This document shows positions 7,182 through 16,018 of a DNA stretch of 64,000 nucleotides, one piece after another. A program made the position numbers and the translations under genes. This stretch comes from Mycolicibacterium mucogenicum DSM 44124 (GTDB lineage: Bacteria; Actinomycetota; Actinomycetes; Mycobacteriales; Mycobacteriaceae): the NCBI RefSeq assembly GCF_005670685.2, contig NZ_CP062008.1, positions 3,968,001 through 4,032,000 on the forward strand, given 5' to 3'. The first letter of the stretch is position 1. Every line of letters begins with the position of its first letter. The notes under the pieces are model-generated. The model was not told where the DNA came from and did not search any database. It was given only the letters and a program-made list of their open reading frames with translations.

Positions 7182-8921
7182 ATGTCATTGACCGTGACCG
7201 CCTCGACGCACACCACGATCCCCGCTGGTCTGACCATCGCTGATACCGAAGTCGACCTTCTCGTCGTCGGGTCCGGCACCGGCCTGGGCGCCGCACTGGC
7301 CGCACGTGAACAGGGCTTGTCGATACTCGTGATCGAAAAGTCTTCCTACGTAGGTGGTTCAACGGCCCGTTCCGGCGGCGCCCTGTGGCTGCCCGCGAGC
7401 CCCGTCATCGAAGAGTGCGGCGGCGTCGATACCGCACAGCGGGCGAGCACCTATCTCGATGCGGTCGTTGGTGATTCAGCTCCGCAGGACCGTTCGACCG
7501 CTTATCTGCGCAACCTGCCGGCGACGGTCGACATGCTGCGCCGGACCACTCCGATGAAGCTGTTCTGGGCGAAGGACTACTCCGACTACCACCCCGAGGC
7601 ACCCGGCGGTTCAGCCGCCGGCCGCACCTGCGAATGCCGCCCGTTGAACACCTCGATTCTCGGTGAGTACCTGGCTGACCTGCGTCCCGGAGTGATGGAG
7701 GTCAGCATTCCAATGCCGACGACGGGCGCCGACTACCGCTGGTTGAACCTGATGAGCCGGATGCCGCGCAAGGGGTTGCCCACGGTCGTCAAGCGCCTCG
7801 CGCAGGGACTCGGCGGACTCGCACTGGGTCGCCGCTACGCCGCTGGCGGGCAGGCCTTGGCCGCCGGCCTGTTCGCCGGCGCGATTCGCGCCGGCATTCC
7901 CATCTGGCTGGACACCTCGCTGACCGGCCTCGTCACCGATGACGATGGTCGGGTGACCGCCGCGACCGTCATCCATGCGGATTCCGTATTCACGATCACC
8001 GCCCGGCACGGCGTGGTGCTCGCCGCGGGCGGATTCGACCACGACATGGACATGCGGTGGAAGTTCCAGTCCGAATCCCTCGGACGCAATCTCAGCTTGG
8101 GAGCACGATCCAACACAGGCGACGCCATCCGGATAGGCCAGGAGGTCGGCGCCGGTATCGCCTCAATGGATCAATCGTGGTGGTTCCCCGCAGTGGCACC
8201 GCTGCCCGGCGCGGCCCCTGCGGTCATGCTGGCCGAACGCTCGCTGCCCGGATCATTCATCGTCGATCAGACGGGCCGCCGTTTCGCCAATGAATCGGCG
8301 GACTACATGAGCTTCGGTCAGCGGATACTGGAACTTGAAGCTGCTGGCTCCCCGGTTGAGTCGATGTGGATCGTTTTCGATCAGCAGTACCGCAACAGCT
8401 ACGTATTCGCGGCGGAGCTGTTTCCCCGGATCCCGATACCCCGACGCTGGTATGACGCCGGAATCGCTTTTCGGGCAGACAATCTCACCGATCTCGCCGC
8501 ACAGATCAACGTTCCGGCGGGTACCTTCCGTGCGACAGTGGACCGGTTCAACGAGAACGCGTTCGCGGGTGAGGACCCGGATTTCGGGCGCGGCCGGAGC
8601 GCCTACGACCGCTACTACGGTGACCCGACGATCACGCCGAACCCCAATCTGCGCCCGCTGCTGAGTGGTCCGTTCTATGCCGTGAAAATGGTGCTCAGCG
8701 ATCTCGGTACCTGTGGTGGTCTGCTCGCCGACGGTCATGCGCGCGTACTGCGGGAGGACGGCACGGTCATCGATGGTCTGTACGCGATCGGGAACACCGC
8801 CGCCAACGCCTTCGGCCGCACGTATCCGGGTGCCGGCGCCACCATCGCACAAGGTCTGGTTTTCGGCCACATTGCCGCTCAGCACGCTGCGCAGAACAGA
8901 CTGGCCGCACAGGCTCGGTGA
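7182..8921 (+). CDS. FAD-dependent 3-ketosteroid delta1-dehydrogenase-like protein
   Basis: This 579-residue flavoprotein belongs to the KstD / fumarate-reductase-like group. The FAD-binding GSGTGLG lies at residues 30-36, followed by EKSSYVGGSTARSGGALWLP. The C-terminus carries GLYAIGNTAANAFGRTYPGAGATIAQG, in which the YPGxG block matches the region holding the catalytic Tyr and Gly of characterised KstD enzymes. KstD enzymes introduce the C1-C2 double bond in ring A of 3-ketosteroids. Together with the divergent KshA-like oxygenase this would open the steroid nucleus. Paralogues of this family also act on other 3-keto compounds (for example delta4-5alpha dehydrogenases), so the precise reaction is not proven. 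Confidence 0.87.
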   Translation: MSLTVTASTHTTIPAGLTIADTEVDLLVVGSGTGLGAALAAREQGLSILVIEKSSYVGGSTARSGGALWLPASPVIEECGGVDTAQRASTYLDAVVGDSAPQDRSTAYLRNLPATVDMLRRTTPMKLFWAKDYSDYHPEAPGGSAAGRTCECRPLNTSILGEYLADLRPGVMEVSIPMPTTGADYRWLNLMSRMPRKGLPTVVKRLAQGLGGLALGRRYAAGGQALAAGLFAGAIRAGIPIWLDTSLTGLVTDDDGRVTAATVIHADSVFTITARHGVVLAAGGFDHDMDMRWKFQSESLGRNLSLGARSNTGDAIRIGQEVGAGIASMDQSWWFPAVAPLPGAAPAVMLAERSLPGSFIVDQTGRRFANESADYMSFGQRILELEAAGSPVESMWIVFDQQYRNSYVFAAELFPRIPIPRRWYDAGIAFRADNLTDLAAQINVPAGTFRATVDRFNENAFAGEDPDFGRGRSAYDRYYGDPTITPNPNLRPLLSGPFYAVKMVLSDLGTCGGLLADGHARVLREDGTVIDGLYAIGNTAANAFGRTYPGAGATIAQGLVFGHIAAQHAAQNRLAAQAR

Positions 8922-8933
8922 GACGCCCCGACG

Positions 8934-9602
8934 TCAGTCGGCGGCGTCTTCGGCAGCCGCCCTACGTTCGACCTCGTACCAGAAGGAGAGATCGGGCCAG
9001 GCGATGGCGCCGCCCTTGCTCGTGTTCGGCAGGGTTGCCTCCGCCTCGTCCAAATCCTTGATGAGGTTCAGGGCAAGCTCCCGTTCAGACGTGTAATACC
9101 GGTCGGCCCAGGTCAACGCCAGTTTGGCGTAACCCCACGTGGGATCGGCGCCCGACCACTTGGCTTCCCTGGCGGCTTCACGCTGCAACTGGTCGATTTG
9201 AGCAACGTGTTCGTGCAAGAGCTTCTTGAGCGCGGCCGGATCGCTCAAATGGCCCAACATCACCCGCAGAATCGCTGGATGCTTCAGCGTAGGCAGCTCT
9301 ATGGGTGCTTCCTTGGCCCACCGAGAAACCGCATCCAATCCCTTGTCGGTAATTTTGTAGAGTCGCCGGTAACGAGCGCCCTTACCCTCCACGCGCGAAC
9401 TCAGCAGCCCGAGCTTTTCCAGCTTCTTCAGCTCTGCGTAAATCTGGCTGTAGGCGGGGCTTCCGAAAAAGAAGCGCATGCTCCAGTGGATCCACTTGCG
9501 GATGTCATAGCCCGACAGCTCGCGCTCGTACGACAGCATCCCCAGCAAGGCCCAGTTGATCGCGGGCAGCGAAGGTATGTCTGACGTCTCGGGTTCTCCC
9601 AC
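8934..9602 (-). CDS. PadR-family transcriptional regulator
   Basis: This 222-residue protein has an N-terminal winged helix typical of PadR: WALLGMLSYERELSGYDI, then YSQIYAELKKLEKLGLL, then a wing with RYRRLYKITDKG (residues 16-95). A C-terminal helical dimerisation domain follows (about residues 110-220, PadR C-terminal type). The start is GTG with a GAGAG just upstream. The stop lies only 12 bases from the convergent KstD-like stop. It is divergent from the thioesterase gene, its probable target by position. Confidence 0.88.
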   Translation of the reverse strand: MGEPETSDIPSLPAINWALLGMLSYERELSGYDIRKWIHWSMRFFFGSPAYSQIYAELKKLEKLGLLSSRVEGKGARYRRLYKITDKGLDAVSRWAKEAPIELPTLKHPAILRVMLGHLSDPAALKKLLHEHVAQIDQLQREAAREAKWSGADPTWGYAKLALTWADRYYTSERELALNLIKDLDEAEATLPNTSKGGAIAWPDLSFWYEVERRAAAEDAAD

Positions 9603-9805
9603 ACTCTCAGGTTAACAATCGGGCCTCTGAAGACGTCGCACCTCGACCGCCAACCGGGATTTTGCCTTGCTCGACGACGCCACGCCGACCGACAGTGATT
9701 GCCAGGTCATCAGTAGACAAGGAGCGACATGGGACTCGGAAACCAAAGGCTGCACGCAGGCTGCGCGGCGCACGGTGCGCGGCGGCAACCGGCGAGCGGG
9801 CCCGC
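9603..9805. promoter_or_regulatory. Divergent intergenic region between PadR and thioesterase
   Basis: These 203 bases hold the promoters of two divergent genes. A TCAGGTTAACAATC stretch lies next to the PadR start at 9607-9620 and contains the palindrome GTTAAC. I found no longer symmetrical operator. The thioesterase frame is open through much of this stretch, but a start near 9806 is favoured. Confidence 0.35.
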
Positions 9806-10408
9806 ATGACCGAGACGAACGCACCTCAGGTCCCCGAAGCGCTCTACGCGTCCCTCACAGACTCAGTCCGTCGACTCGTCGACTTCACCATTCGCAGCGA
9901 ATGTGACGCCGCGACCATCGAATCAGTCCGCGCCAAAATCGACACTGCCACAGACGAACTCGGCCGTGCGCTGATACCGGGCTCATTCGGTGTCCAACAG
10001 GAGATCAGCGGGTCGTCTATCGCTTGGGGCAACGCGGTCATCGGATTGCGGAACGCGCTCGCTCCCCCGCTCGACGTTCATCACGACGATGACGGAACGG
10101 CTTGGGCCGAAACCACATTGGGTGCGGCGTACGAAGGACCCAGTGGCCAGGTTCATGGGGGTATCTGCGCCTTGCTGCTCGACCATGTCTTGGGTGCGAC
10201 AGCACACAAACCCGGGCAACCCGCAGTCACGGGAACGCTGACGATCCGCTACGAGAAGGGCACCGCGCTGGGACCTGTCCGGATCGCAGCCCATATCGAC
10301 CGCATCGAGGGTGTGAAAACCTTTGCCGTGGGCCATATCGCTACGTCTGACGGCGTGACGGTGCGCGCAGAAGGGGTTTTCATCCATCCCCGTAGGTCCA
10401 CCACGTGA
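9806..10408 (+). CDS. PaaI-type hotdog thioesterase
   Basis: This protein of about 200 residues has an unusually long N-terminal helical extension (about 90 residues) before a single hotdog fold. The fold shows GPSGQVHGGICALLLDHVLG, with the HGG turn and the following Asp typical of the active site, and then GTLTIRYEKGTALG. The family hydrolyses acyl-CoA thioesters in the cytoplasm. I placed the start at the ATG at 9806 after GGCGAGCGGG. It could release CoA from steroid-derived acyl-CoA, which is inference. The convergent secreted protein gene ends 15 bases downstream. Confidence 0.85.
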   Translation: MTETNAPQVPEALYASLTDSVRRLVDFTIRSECDAATIESVRAKIDTATDELGRALIPGSFGVQQEISGSSIAWGNAVIGLRNALAPPLDVHHDDDGTAWAETTLGAAYEGPSGQVHGGICALLLDHVLGATAHKPGQPAVTGTLTIRYEKGTALGPVRIAAHIDRIEGVKTFAVGHIATSDGVTVRAEGVFIHPRRSTT

Positions 10409-10422
10409 GACGGCACGGTCAG

Positions 10423-10926
10423 CTACGTCGGCATCAAGGTAAACGGCAGCCAGTAGGTCCCCGCTCCGTCACCGGGGCAGCCCGGCGCGGCGACGGTGAA
10501 CGTCCGCTCGCCGGTGAAACTGCCGTCGCCGTTGGGTTTCAGGAAATCGGACCGGAATGCCGTCACCGCAGCGCCATTCGGGCCACAGTGGAACGGGTAG
10601 TCTCCCGATGACTCCCAGCGGTCGCCCGTCCACCGGTAATCAAACAGCGCCGGTGCATTCGGATTCTCTTTGAGCTCAGTCACTCTCAGCCAGTGCGCAA
10701 CACAACCGCCGGCGTCGCACACGGTCCGGAACAAGGCCGCCTGGGTCGACGGGTCCGAGGCGTCTGGACGGCCGTTGAACGTCTGACGCGAGTGATCGAG
10801 AAACGTGTCGTAGCTCCCGTAGAGCGGCACCGGTTCCGCACGATCGGCGTGCGCCAACGGAGGCGTCACCATCAGCACCAACGCGGGCAACGCACAAATT
10901 TTCGGCAGCATGCCTTTGAATAGCAC
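10423..10926 (-). CDS. Small secreted hypothetical protein
   Basis: This protein of up to 167 residues has a hydrophobic signal peptide (LPALVLMVTPPLAHA) and probable cleavage after AHA. The mature part has two close cysteines (CDAGGC) and two later ones (HCGPNG, APGCPG), consistent with two disulfides in the cell envelope, and conserved-looking aromatic stretches (DYRWTGDRWE). I recognise it as the general type of small mycobacterial secreted protein of unknown role. A second ATG at residue 6 (MLPKI) is an equally good start. It lies 24 bases after the immunity-like gene 10951-11475 and may be the last gene of that operon. Confidence 0.75.
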   Translation of the reverse strand: MLFKGMLPKICALPALVLMVTPPLAHADRAEPVPLYGSYDTFLDHSRQTFNGRPDASDPSTQAALFRTVCDAGGCVAHWLRVTELKENPNAPALFDYRWTGDRWESSGDYPFHCGPNGAAVTAFRSDFLKPNGDGSFTGERTFTVAAPGCPGDGAGTYWLPFTLMPT

Positions 10927-10950
10927 ACTGCCCGGAGCCCTGGGGGCGAT

Positions 10951-11475
10951 CTAACATCGCAGCTGCCACCGGTCGACCGTGTTACGCAATGTGTAGGTAT
11001 GCCAGGCATCTCCGTGCAGCAGCAGGGTGACCTCGCTGGGACCGGATGGTGCGTGACCGATACCCGAGTCGTGACAACAGATGGCGTCGATGTCGGTGTC
11101 CACGAAAACGCTGACGCCGATCACACCCGACGGGCCGACCAGCAACTGACGGTCGGGGTTACTACGATCGCCGATGGCCAACAGACCGCTGGCGATGTTG
11201 AGGCGGCCATCAAAGGCCCGGACGCCCAGCCTTCCGGTGTCCGAGCCGGACAGCACGCGAACCCGGATCTGCCGGCCGACGGCGTCACACTCGTCGGCAC
11301 TCATGGTCCCTACCCACAGAGCCAGCTGCACCTGCGCGGACTCGGGGTCGATACCGGTCCGTACGTAGGCACCCGTAACTCCCTGTGTCCCAGCATCTTC
11401 AATCACTACGACGCCGCGGTCGGGTGCGATCATGATGTCGCACAGCAGCTTGTTCGTTGCCGTTCGTGCCGCCAT
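10951..11475 (-). CDS. Accessory-island protein, paralogue of 16019-16516
   Basis: This protein of about 174 residues starts at an ATG preceded by AAAGAGGAG. It and the product of 16019-16516 share long blocks: RTATN-LLC at the N-terminus, SGSDTG and AFDG-LNIASGL in the middle, NPDRQLLVGP, and SGPSE-TLLLHGD-WHT at the C-terminus. I do not recognise the family. There is no signal peptide or membrane helix. A pair of diverged paralogues within an island of immunity-like genes suggests an immunity or anti-toxin role, but this is positional inference. It ends 24 bases before the secreted protein gene. Confidence 0.75.
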   Translation of the reverse strand: MAARTATNKLLCDIMIAPDRGVVVIEDAGTQGVTGAYVRTGIDPESAQVQLALWVGTMSADECDAVGRQIRVRVLSGSDTGRLGVRAFDGRLNIASGLLAIGDRSNPDRQLLVGPSGVIGVSVFVDTDIDAICCHDSGIGHAPSGPSEVTLLLHGDAWHTYTLRNTVDRWQLRC

Positions 11476-11789
11476 GTCTCCTCTTTCCGCAGCCAAATAT
11501 GGCAATCACATTCCCCTCGTCTTCGCGAGGTCCCGCCTCATGCGGGCAATGGTCGATGCTGTTCAATCCGCCCATGGGTCGTCCGCGAAGTACTGACCCG
11601 GATCGGGTGGATTTCTCCGGCCAGCTGTTTCTCCCGGTTTACGAGCGGGAGCGGTGATCGCAGTCCAGAACAGCGCCGGTACCGATGCGAGACACCTCAG
11701 AACCCTCGACACGTCACGAAACATCTACTCTCCCTTGGCCTCTCGAGTGATTTCGGCGGCATAAGTCGCGTTGGCACCCTGATGGCCGG
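11476..11789. other. Intergenic stretch without a recognised gene
   Basis: These 314 bases between two minus-strand island genes contain no convincing coding frame. They include small inverted words, such as CCTCGTCTTCGCGAGG near 11515-11530, and GTGATCGC near 11657. The shared island promoter module found at three other places is absent here. A promoter for the downstream minus-strand gene may lie within it. Confidence 0.4.
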
Positions 11790-12305
11790 TCACACACTGG
11801 GCGAAATCGATAGCGCGGCCGCAAATTCGAGGAGTTGCCCCATGGCTTCCTGACCATCGTCTGCGTTCTTGTCGAAGAGGTAGCACTCGACGTAGTGCTG
11901 GCTGTCCTCAGGAGTGGTCCTGGTCGTGCTGTTGACTATCGGCGTGTACAACCGCAGGCGCACCGACACCAGCTCGTGCGAACCGTCAGGCAGGACGTCA
12001 TAGTCGGTGTGCAGCGCCTGATCACTGAGCCGCGAGAGCAGAACGGTCCGCACCGACGACTGGAACATCGGGTGCGGCAGTCGGCTATCGTGACCAGCGC
12101 ATTCCGTGTCAGAGCCGTGCCACAGGATCAGCCGTCGTCCGTCGGTGATCGCGACCTCTTGCCACGTCGGGCGCTGTGTGAGCACGAATGAGTAAGCAGA
12201 GTCGAAGTTGATGAAAGCACGCAAATTGTTCAGCGCCGCTTCAGGATTGCGAATGCCCAGCATTACGGCTTGCTGAAGATGCCTGTGTGATGCCCAGTCA
12301 GCCAT
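11790..12305 (-). CDS. Accessory-island protein, paralogue of its upstream neighbour
   Basis: This protein of about 171 residues starts at an ATG that overlaps the upstream stop by 8 bases (ATGGCTGA), so the two genes are co-translated. It shares with the neighbour the block EVA-TDGR-L-LW-G-D, a following RTVLLSRLSD / RSIPLSALTD segment, and a similar C-terminal order of segments. It looks like a diverged tandem duplicate. There is no signal peptide, membrane helix or enzyme motif. The family is unknown to me; an immunity-type function is suggested only by its company. Confidence 0.75.
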   Translation of the reverse strand: MADWASHRHLQQAVMLGIRNPEAALNNLRAFINFDSAYSFVLTQRPTWQEVAITDGRRLILWHGSDTECAGHDSRLPHPMFQSSVRTVLLSRLSDQALHTDYDVLPDGSHELVSVRLRLYTPIVNSTTRTTPEDSQHYVECYLFDKNADDGQEAMGQLLEFAAALSISPSV

Positions 12306-12876
12306 GTGAGGCAAGCACCCTTCCGAATTGAATCAGCCGTTCCATCTGTGCTCGTCCGCCGTCGGTGACGGACTTGCTGAACAGCAGTTCCTCGCTGAAG
12401 GCCTCGGTTCTCGATGGGGTCTTGGCCAGGGTGTAGTCGGCCGTGTTGGTCACCAGCCGCAGTTCAACGCTGTGCAGTGACCGTCCGCCACGGTGGTCGA
12501 TGCGATACCCGACCTTGAGATTTCGATCGGTCAACGCGGACAGCGGAATCGAGCGCAGCGTGGACGTCAGCAAGGGTGCGCCGGGCTCGGGATCGTCGTC
12601 GTCGGTGAGTTCGTCGTCACCCATCCACAGCAGCAATGTCCGGCCGTCGGTCACAGCGACCTCTTGGTACAACGATTCGCGCGAATCCTTTTCTTCGAGT
12701 GTGCGTTCCATGACGAATGCCGTGATCGCGGCCGGATCCATCACTCGGTACAACGCCTCCAACGCGATCGCGGGATCACGCAGGTATGCCTCCGCCGCTT
12801 GCGCCAAATCGGAGTAGGGCGCCCAGTCCTGGTGAGTGTCCGGCCCGCTGGGTCGGCCGGGCGATAGTTCGGTCAT
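12298..12876 (-). CDS. Accessory-island protein, first gene of a Crp-box operon
   Basis: This protein is about 192 residues from the ATG at 12876; the frame continues upstream but without a good start signal. The block YQEVAVTDGRTLLLWMG is shared with the downstream paralogue. The acidic stretch DDELTDDDDPEPG is notable. It has no signal peptide or membrane helix, and I do not recognise the family. It is the first gene downstream of a Crp-box and promoter module at 13008-13058, so it and the next genes are probably expressed as one unit. Confidence 0.75.
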   Translation of the reverse strand: MTELSPGRPSGPDTHQDWAPYSDLAQAAEAYLRDPAIALEALYRVMDPAAITAFVMERTLEEKDSRESLYQEVAVTDGRTLLLWMGDDELTDDDDPEPGAPLLTSTLRSIPLSALTDRNLKVGYRIDHRGGRSLHSVELRLVTNTADYTLAKTPSRTEAFSEELLFSKSVTDGGRAQMERLIQFGRVLASHG

Positions 12877-13007
12877 CGAGATCAGCTCTCTGATGGCGCC
12901 AACACGCGCAGTGCGGGCATCACCTTCGTCGACGAGAAACCACCCATGACCACATCCCCTGTCCAGCAGACCGACCCCGTACACCCGTCGGCGATGACGA
13001 GCCTGTG

Positions 13008-13058
13008 CAAGGTGTAGTCGGGATTCAGAGGCAGAACCGAACGGTGATCTAGCTCACA
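13008..13058 (-). promoter_or_regulatory. Shared island promoter module, copy 1 (minus strand)
   Basis: Read on the minus strand this is a Crp-like box TGTGAGCTAGATCACC (13058-13043). It is directly followed by GTTCGGTT (13042-13035), 15 bases, then GACTACACCTTG (13019-13008). The box differs from the known mycobacterial Crp consensus TGTGA-N6-TCACA at one end base. Copies 2 and 3 have the same two downstream elements with exactly the same 15-base spacing. It drives the 12876 gene and those after it. Confidence 0.7.
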
Positions 13059-13138
13059 ACGGATACCGTCCTGGCAAAACACCTGCACGAGGGCCAGTCA
13101 GCTCGGGCCCGTGCACGGACTTGCTGGTGCAATCGCCG

Positions 13139-14272
13139 CTAGTAGCGGTACTCGGTCTCGCCTAATGCCATTGGACTGGGATTGGCCAGGACCCAGGCGA
13201 CGGCCAATTCGGTGACGCGGCGGATCGATTCCTCGTCGTATTTGTCTCGGGTGATGCCCCTACTGAGCTCGGTACGTTCGGCTGCTGTTGCCACTGGTGT
13301 CGCCGATCCAAGGTGGGCGATCAGCGCGTCCTTCATCTGGCGGAAGCCGTGGTTCCAGTTGATTCCGCCGTTGTTGAGCAGTTCCCGCGCGATGCGGCCG
13401 GCGAGTCGGATGACTTCGCCCTGGACGGTCTTCGCCGGACCACTGCTGGGCACCAAAAGGTTCCACAACTCGTCGAATTGCGCAGACGACTCGGTGGCGT
13501 CGACGACGATCGGCGATGACCCGTCATGGACCCTGCGGCGGGCGACCGGGGGCATGCCGAACAAGCTGTAGAGATCCGACAGGGCTGCATCTGTCTCGTC
13601 CAGGTAGCGCGGGTTGAATCCGGCGCGGTGGAACTCAAACTGGCCGCCAATGCGGGTGACCATCTCAGCGGCGTCCTGGGGGCTCGGGCAGCCCGCATCG
13701 AGAAGTATGCGCGCAGAACCCGCGACCTGCGGAATATCGATGTTGCGGCAGTCGTGGAGCGCGGCCTCTAACGGTGTTCGCCCGCTCGAGTCCACAATCA
13801 CCGGGTCCGCACCATAGTCGAGAAGAAGGCGCGTCGATTCGGCAGAGCGCAGTGCCGCCCGATGGAGCGGTGTGCCCTCGCTGGTCACGATATTCACGTC
13901 GGCACCTTGTTCGACGAGGACACGCAATGTCGCGGGGTGCGCGATCGCGGCGATGATGGGAGCGCGCCGCCCTCGTCCGCCGTTGACGTCCGCACCGAGT
14001 TCGAGCAGCACAGTGAGATCTCGTCCGGCGGCGGCACGCCGACACAGCGGAGTACGGCCGCTGGCGTCGGGAGTGTCGACGTCCAAGCCCCGGTCGACCA
14101 GCCACCGTGCAAGCTCGTCCGGACAATTGTCGAAACCCAGTGCCGTGCTCTTCCATTGGCCACCGTAAGCATTGAACTCACACGCGTCGAAGACCTTCTT
14201 GAGAGCGTCGAGGTCGCCTTCATCGAGTGTGGCCTCAAAGTCCTTCGGGAGCGTCTTGCGCTTACGGACCAC
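13139..14272 (-). CDS. Ankyrin-repeat protein
   Basis: This protein is about 377 residues from a GTG at 14272 preceded by GGGGGAGAGG; a start 13 codons earlier is possible. Four to five ankyrin repeats are visible in the N-terminal half (DASGRTPLCRRAAAG, LLELGADVNG, VLVEQGADVN, EGTPLHRAALRSAESTRLLLDYGADP, SGRTPLEAAL). The C-terminal half is a helical region of unknown type ending in TEYRY. Ankyrin proteins bind other proteins; in bacteria they often occur as immunity proteins for polymorphic toxins, and the gene sits among other immunity-like genes. There is no signal peptide. It is the last gene of the minus-strand run that begins at 17793. Confidence 0.85.
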   Translation of the reverse strand: MVRKRKTLPKDFEATLDEGDLDALKKVFDACEFNAYGGQWKSTALGFDNCPDELARWLVDRGLDVDTPDASGRTPLCRRAAAGRDLTVLLELGADVNGGRGRRAPIIAAIAHPATLRVLVEQGADVNIVTSEGTPLHRAALRSAESTRLLLDYGADPVIVDSSGRTPLEAALHDCRNIDIPQVAGSARILLDAGCPSPQDAAEMVTRIGGQFEFHRAGFNPRYLDETDAALSDLYSLFGMPPVARRRVHDGSSPIVVDATESSAQFDELWNLLVPSSGPAKTVQGEVIRLAGRIARELLNNGGINWNHGFRQMKDALIAHLGSATPVATAAERTELSRGITRDKYDEESIRRVTELAVAWVLANPSPMALGETEYRY

Positions 14273-14339
14273 GGTTTTCCTCTCCCCCGGGATTCTGGCG
14301 ACTTGTCGCATTCACGCTGACGTTCGAGCTAGGGCGCGT

Positions 14340-15338
14340 TCACGTGCGTAAATGGGCGACGTCGGACCACTTTGGATCGTCGTGGGACGCGACTATCACG
14401 GCTCCCTGCGCCCAGGTTGCAGCCTCGGACTCGATCGCGACGACATCGACTGCGACACTGTCGGCATAAACGTGCACGGTGTGCACGCCAGCGGTCGTTT
14501 CGCAGGCAAGGACACGACCGGCTGTGCCCAGTACGGATTCGAGCCGATCACGCAACTCCTCCAACGCATCCCAGGTCTGCTCGGTAGGCAACCCTGCCTC
14601 GTCGAAGCTCCGATAAGGGACCGAGATCGCGATATGCGTATCCAGGTTGGGCGCCTGGCTACTGCACAGTGGCACTTGCGCGGCAGCGACAACGCGGCCG
14701 TTCTCCCCGTCCCATTGCAGACCCACCCAGGCTGGTGTGCCGTCCTCATATGTGTTCTCCGCGGCGAGGGCATCGACCACACCGACAAGCTCAGCCAACG
14801 AATACCCGTCGGCGGGGCGGTATCTGGTGGTGTCGACCGCACCGAGCCATTGTTCGACTGCGACTTCTCCCAGTGCGTGATCCAGGGCCAGGAAGGCGAT
14901 CTCGAATTGCTGCCGCTGTTCGAGTCCGCCGAAGCTCGGGTGGTACACCCGCACGTCAAGACGATTTTGACGACGTTGGCATGCAACGATCACGTCGGCA
15001 TAGTGGACCAATGCCGAACCGAGCCCCAGCCGGAATTCACCCAACGGTCGGCGCTGAAGCGAATCAGCGTATGACCACACTGGATCTGGACTCGGTGCAG
15101 CGTTGAGCCAGCGTCGCGCGACCGCACGGTGATCCGGGTTGCCGGTGACGACCAGTTGATGCTCAGACACCGTGCCTGGACCGATCTCCCACGCCAGGCC
15201 GTCATGAATCGCCGCGACGCGCTGATCGATCAACGGAAACGCCGAACTGGCGTCACCTGCCTCGATTGCGGCAGCGACCACAGTTGCACCTTCGGTACGC
15301 CACCATTCCCAGAAACTCTCGATCAAATTGTCCCCCAT
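14340..15338 (-). CDS. Cytosolic hypothetical protein, DUF695-like
   Basis: This 332-residue acidic protein has no signal peptide or membrane helix. The N-terminal part (WEWWRTEGATVVAAAIEAG, SALVHYADVIVACQRRQNRLDVRVYHPSF, FLALDHALGE) resembles the DUF695 group, but I cannot confirm this. The C-terminal part contains THIAISVPYRSFDEAGLPTEQTWDALEELRDRL followed by VHTVHVYADS, an arrangement also typical of small DUF695 proteins. The ATG is followed 67 bases after its stop by the ankyrin gene, so the two are probably co-transcribed. An immunity-type role would fit the island; nothing in the sequence proves it. Confidence 0.72.
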   Translation of the reverse strand: MGDNLIESFWEWWRTEGATVVAAAIEAGDASSAFPLIDQRVAAIHDGLAWEIGPGTVSEHQLVVTGNPDHRAVARRWLNAAPSPDPVWSYADSLQRRPLGEFRLGLGSALVHYADVIVACQRRQNRLDVRVYHPSFGGLEQRQQFEIAFLALDHALGEVAVEQWLGAVDTTRYRPADGYSLAELVGVVDALAAENTYEDGTPAWVGLQWDGENGRVVAAAQVPLCSSQAPNLDTHIAISVPYRSFDEAGLPTEQTWDALEELRDRLESVLGTAGRVLACETTAGVHTVHVYADSVAVDVVAIESEAATWAQGAVIVASHDDPKWSDVAHLRT

Positions 15339-15472
15339 AGTATTTGGTCTTCCCGTGCAACGCGGTTCATCAACTCGATCAGGTCATACGTCCTGTAGAC
15401 AGCAGGCACATCGCAGCGCAGGTCGCGAATGTGGTTGCCGCACCTGGGTTAACCAGCCGATGACTTCCGGCG

Positions 15473-16000
15473 TCAACGCGGGAAGCTGTCGGGCAGACAT
15501 GCTTCCTCAAGGTCTAACGCACCACTTAGCTGCTTATTCGTTAGAAACGCATGCGCTCGCTCTACGACCTCGCTGTCCGGAATATCTACTGCAATGATCC
15601 TGCGAAGCCTCTCGAAGGTGCACCCCATATCGCTCAGCGCCGCCAGGATTTCATCCTCGTCAGCGAAAACAACAATTCGTACGGTTGAATGGCCTGACCA
15701 CTCAAGGCGACCAGAGAACCAAATCAAGTCGCTATTGAAATCTGACCGCTGACCTCGGACGATATCGTTTACCGCGAGCGGCTTGACGAAAAACGGAATG
15801 TTGTCGACGCGGTATCGACCGTCACCAAGAGCTTCAACCCACATGGTTTCAACCGCGTAGGGAGGCCAGGGGTGATCGGGATCATCGTCTTCTACAGGCA
15901 AGTTGAATGCCATTCGCCCGTAGCGATCTCCGCGCAACCCCGTTGACCCATGCTCGGCGTTTTCCCGATCCATCAATATCCACCCCTCTGCAGAAGCCAA
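15473..16000 (-). CDS. DUF4265-like protein
   Basis: This protein of about 175 residues has the marks of DUF4265: ETMWVEALGDGRYRVDNIPFF, then AVNDIVRGQ, a strand pair with a WSGHSTVRIV segment (serine-x-threonine before a beta strand), and an ACT-like second half (ILAALSDMGCTFE). This family is common in toxin-immunity neighbourhoods. The coding sequence is visibly less GC-rich at some third positions than the catabolic genes. Two or three possible starts lie close together (M1, M10). It begins only 18 bases after the stop of the upstream island gene, so the two are co-transcribed. Confidence 0.78.
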   Translation of the reverse strand: MASAEGWILMDRENAEHGSTGLRGDRYGRMAFNLPVEDDDPDHPWPPYAVETMWVEALGDGRYRVDNIPFFVKPLAVNDIVRGQRSDFNSDLIWFSGRLEWSGHSTVRIVVFADEDEILAALSDMGCTFERLRRIIAVDIPDSEVVERAHAFLTNKQLSGALDLEEACLPDSFPR

Positions 16001-16018
16001 ACCATCGCCTCGAGCTCA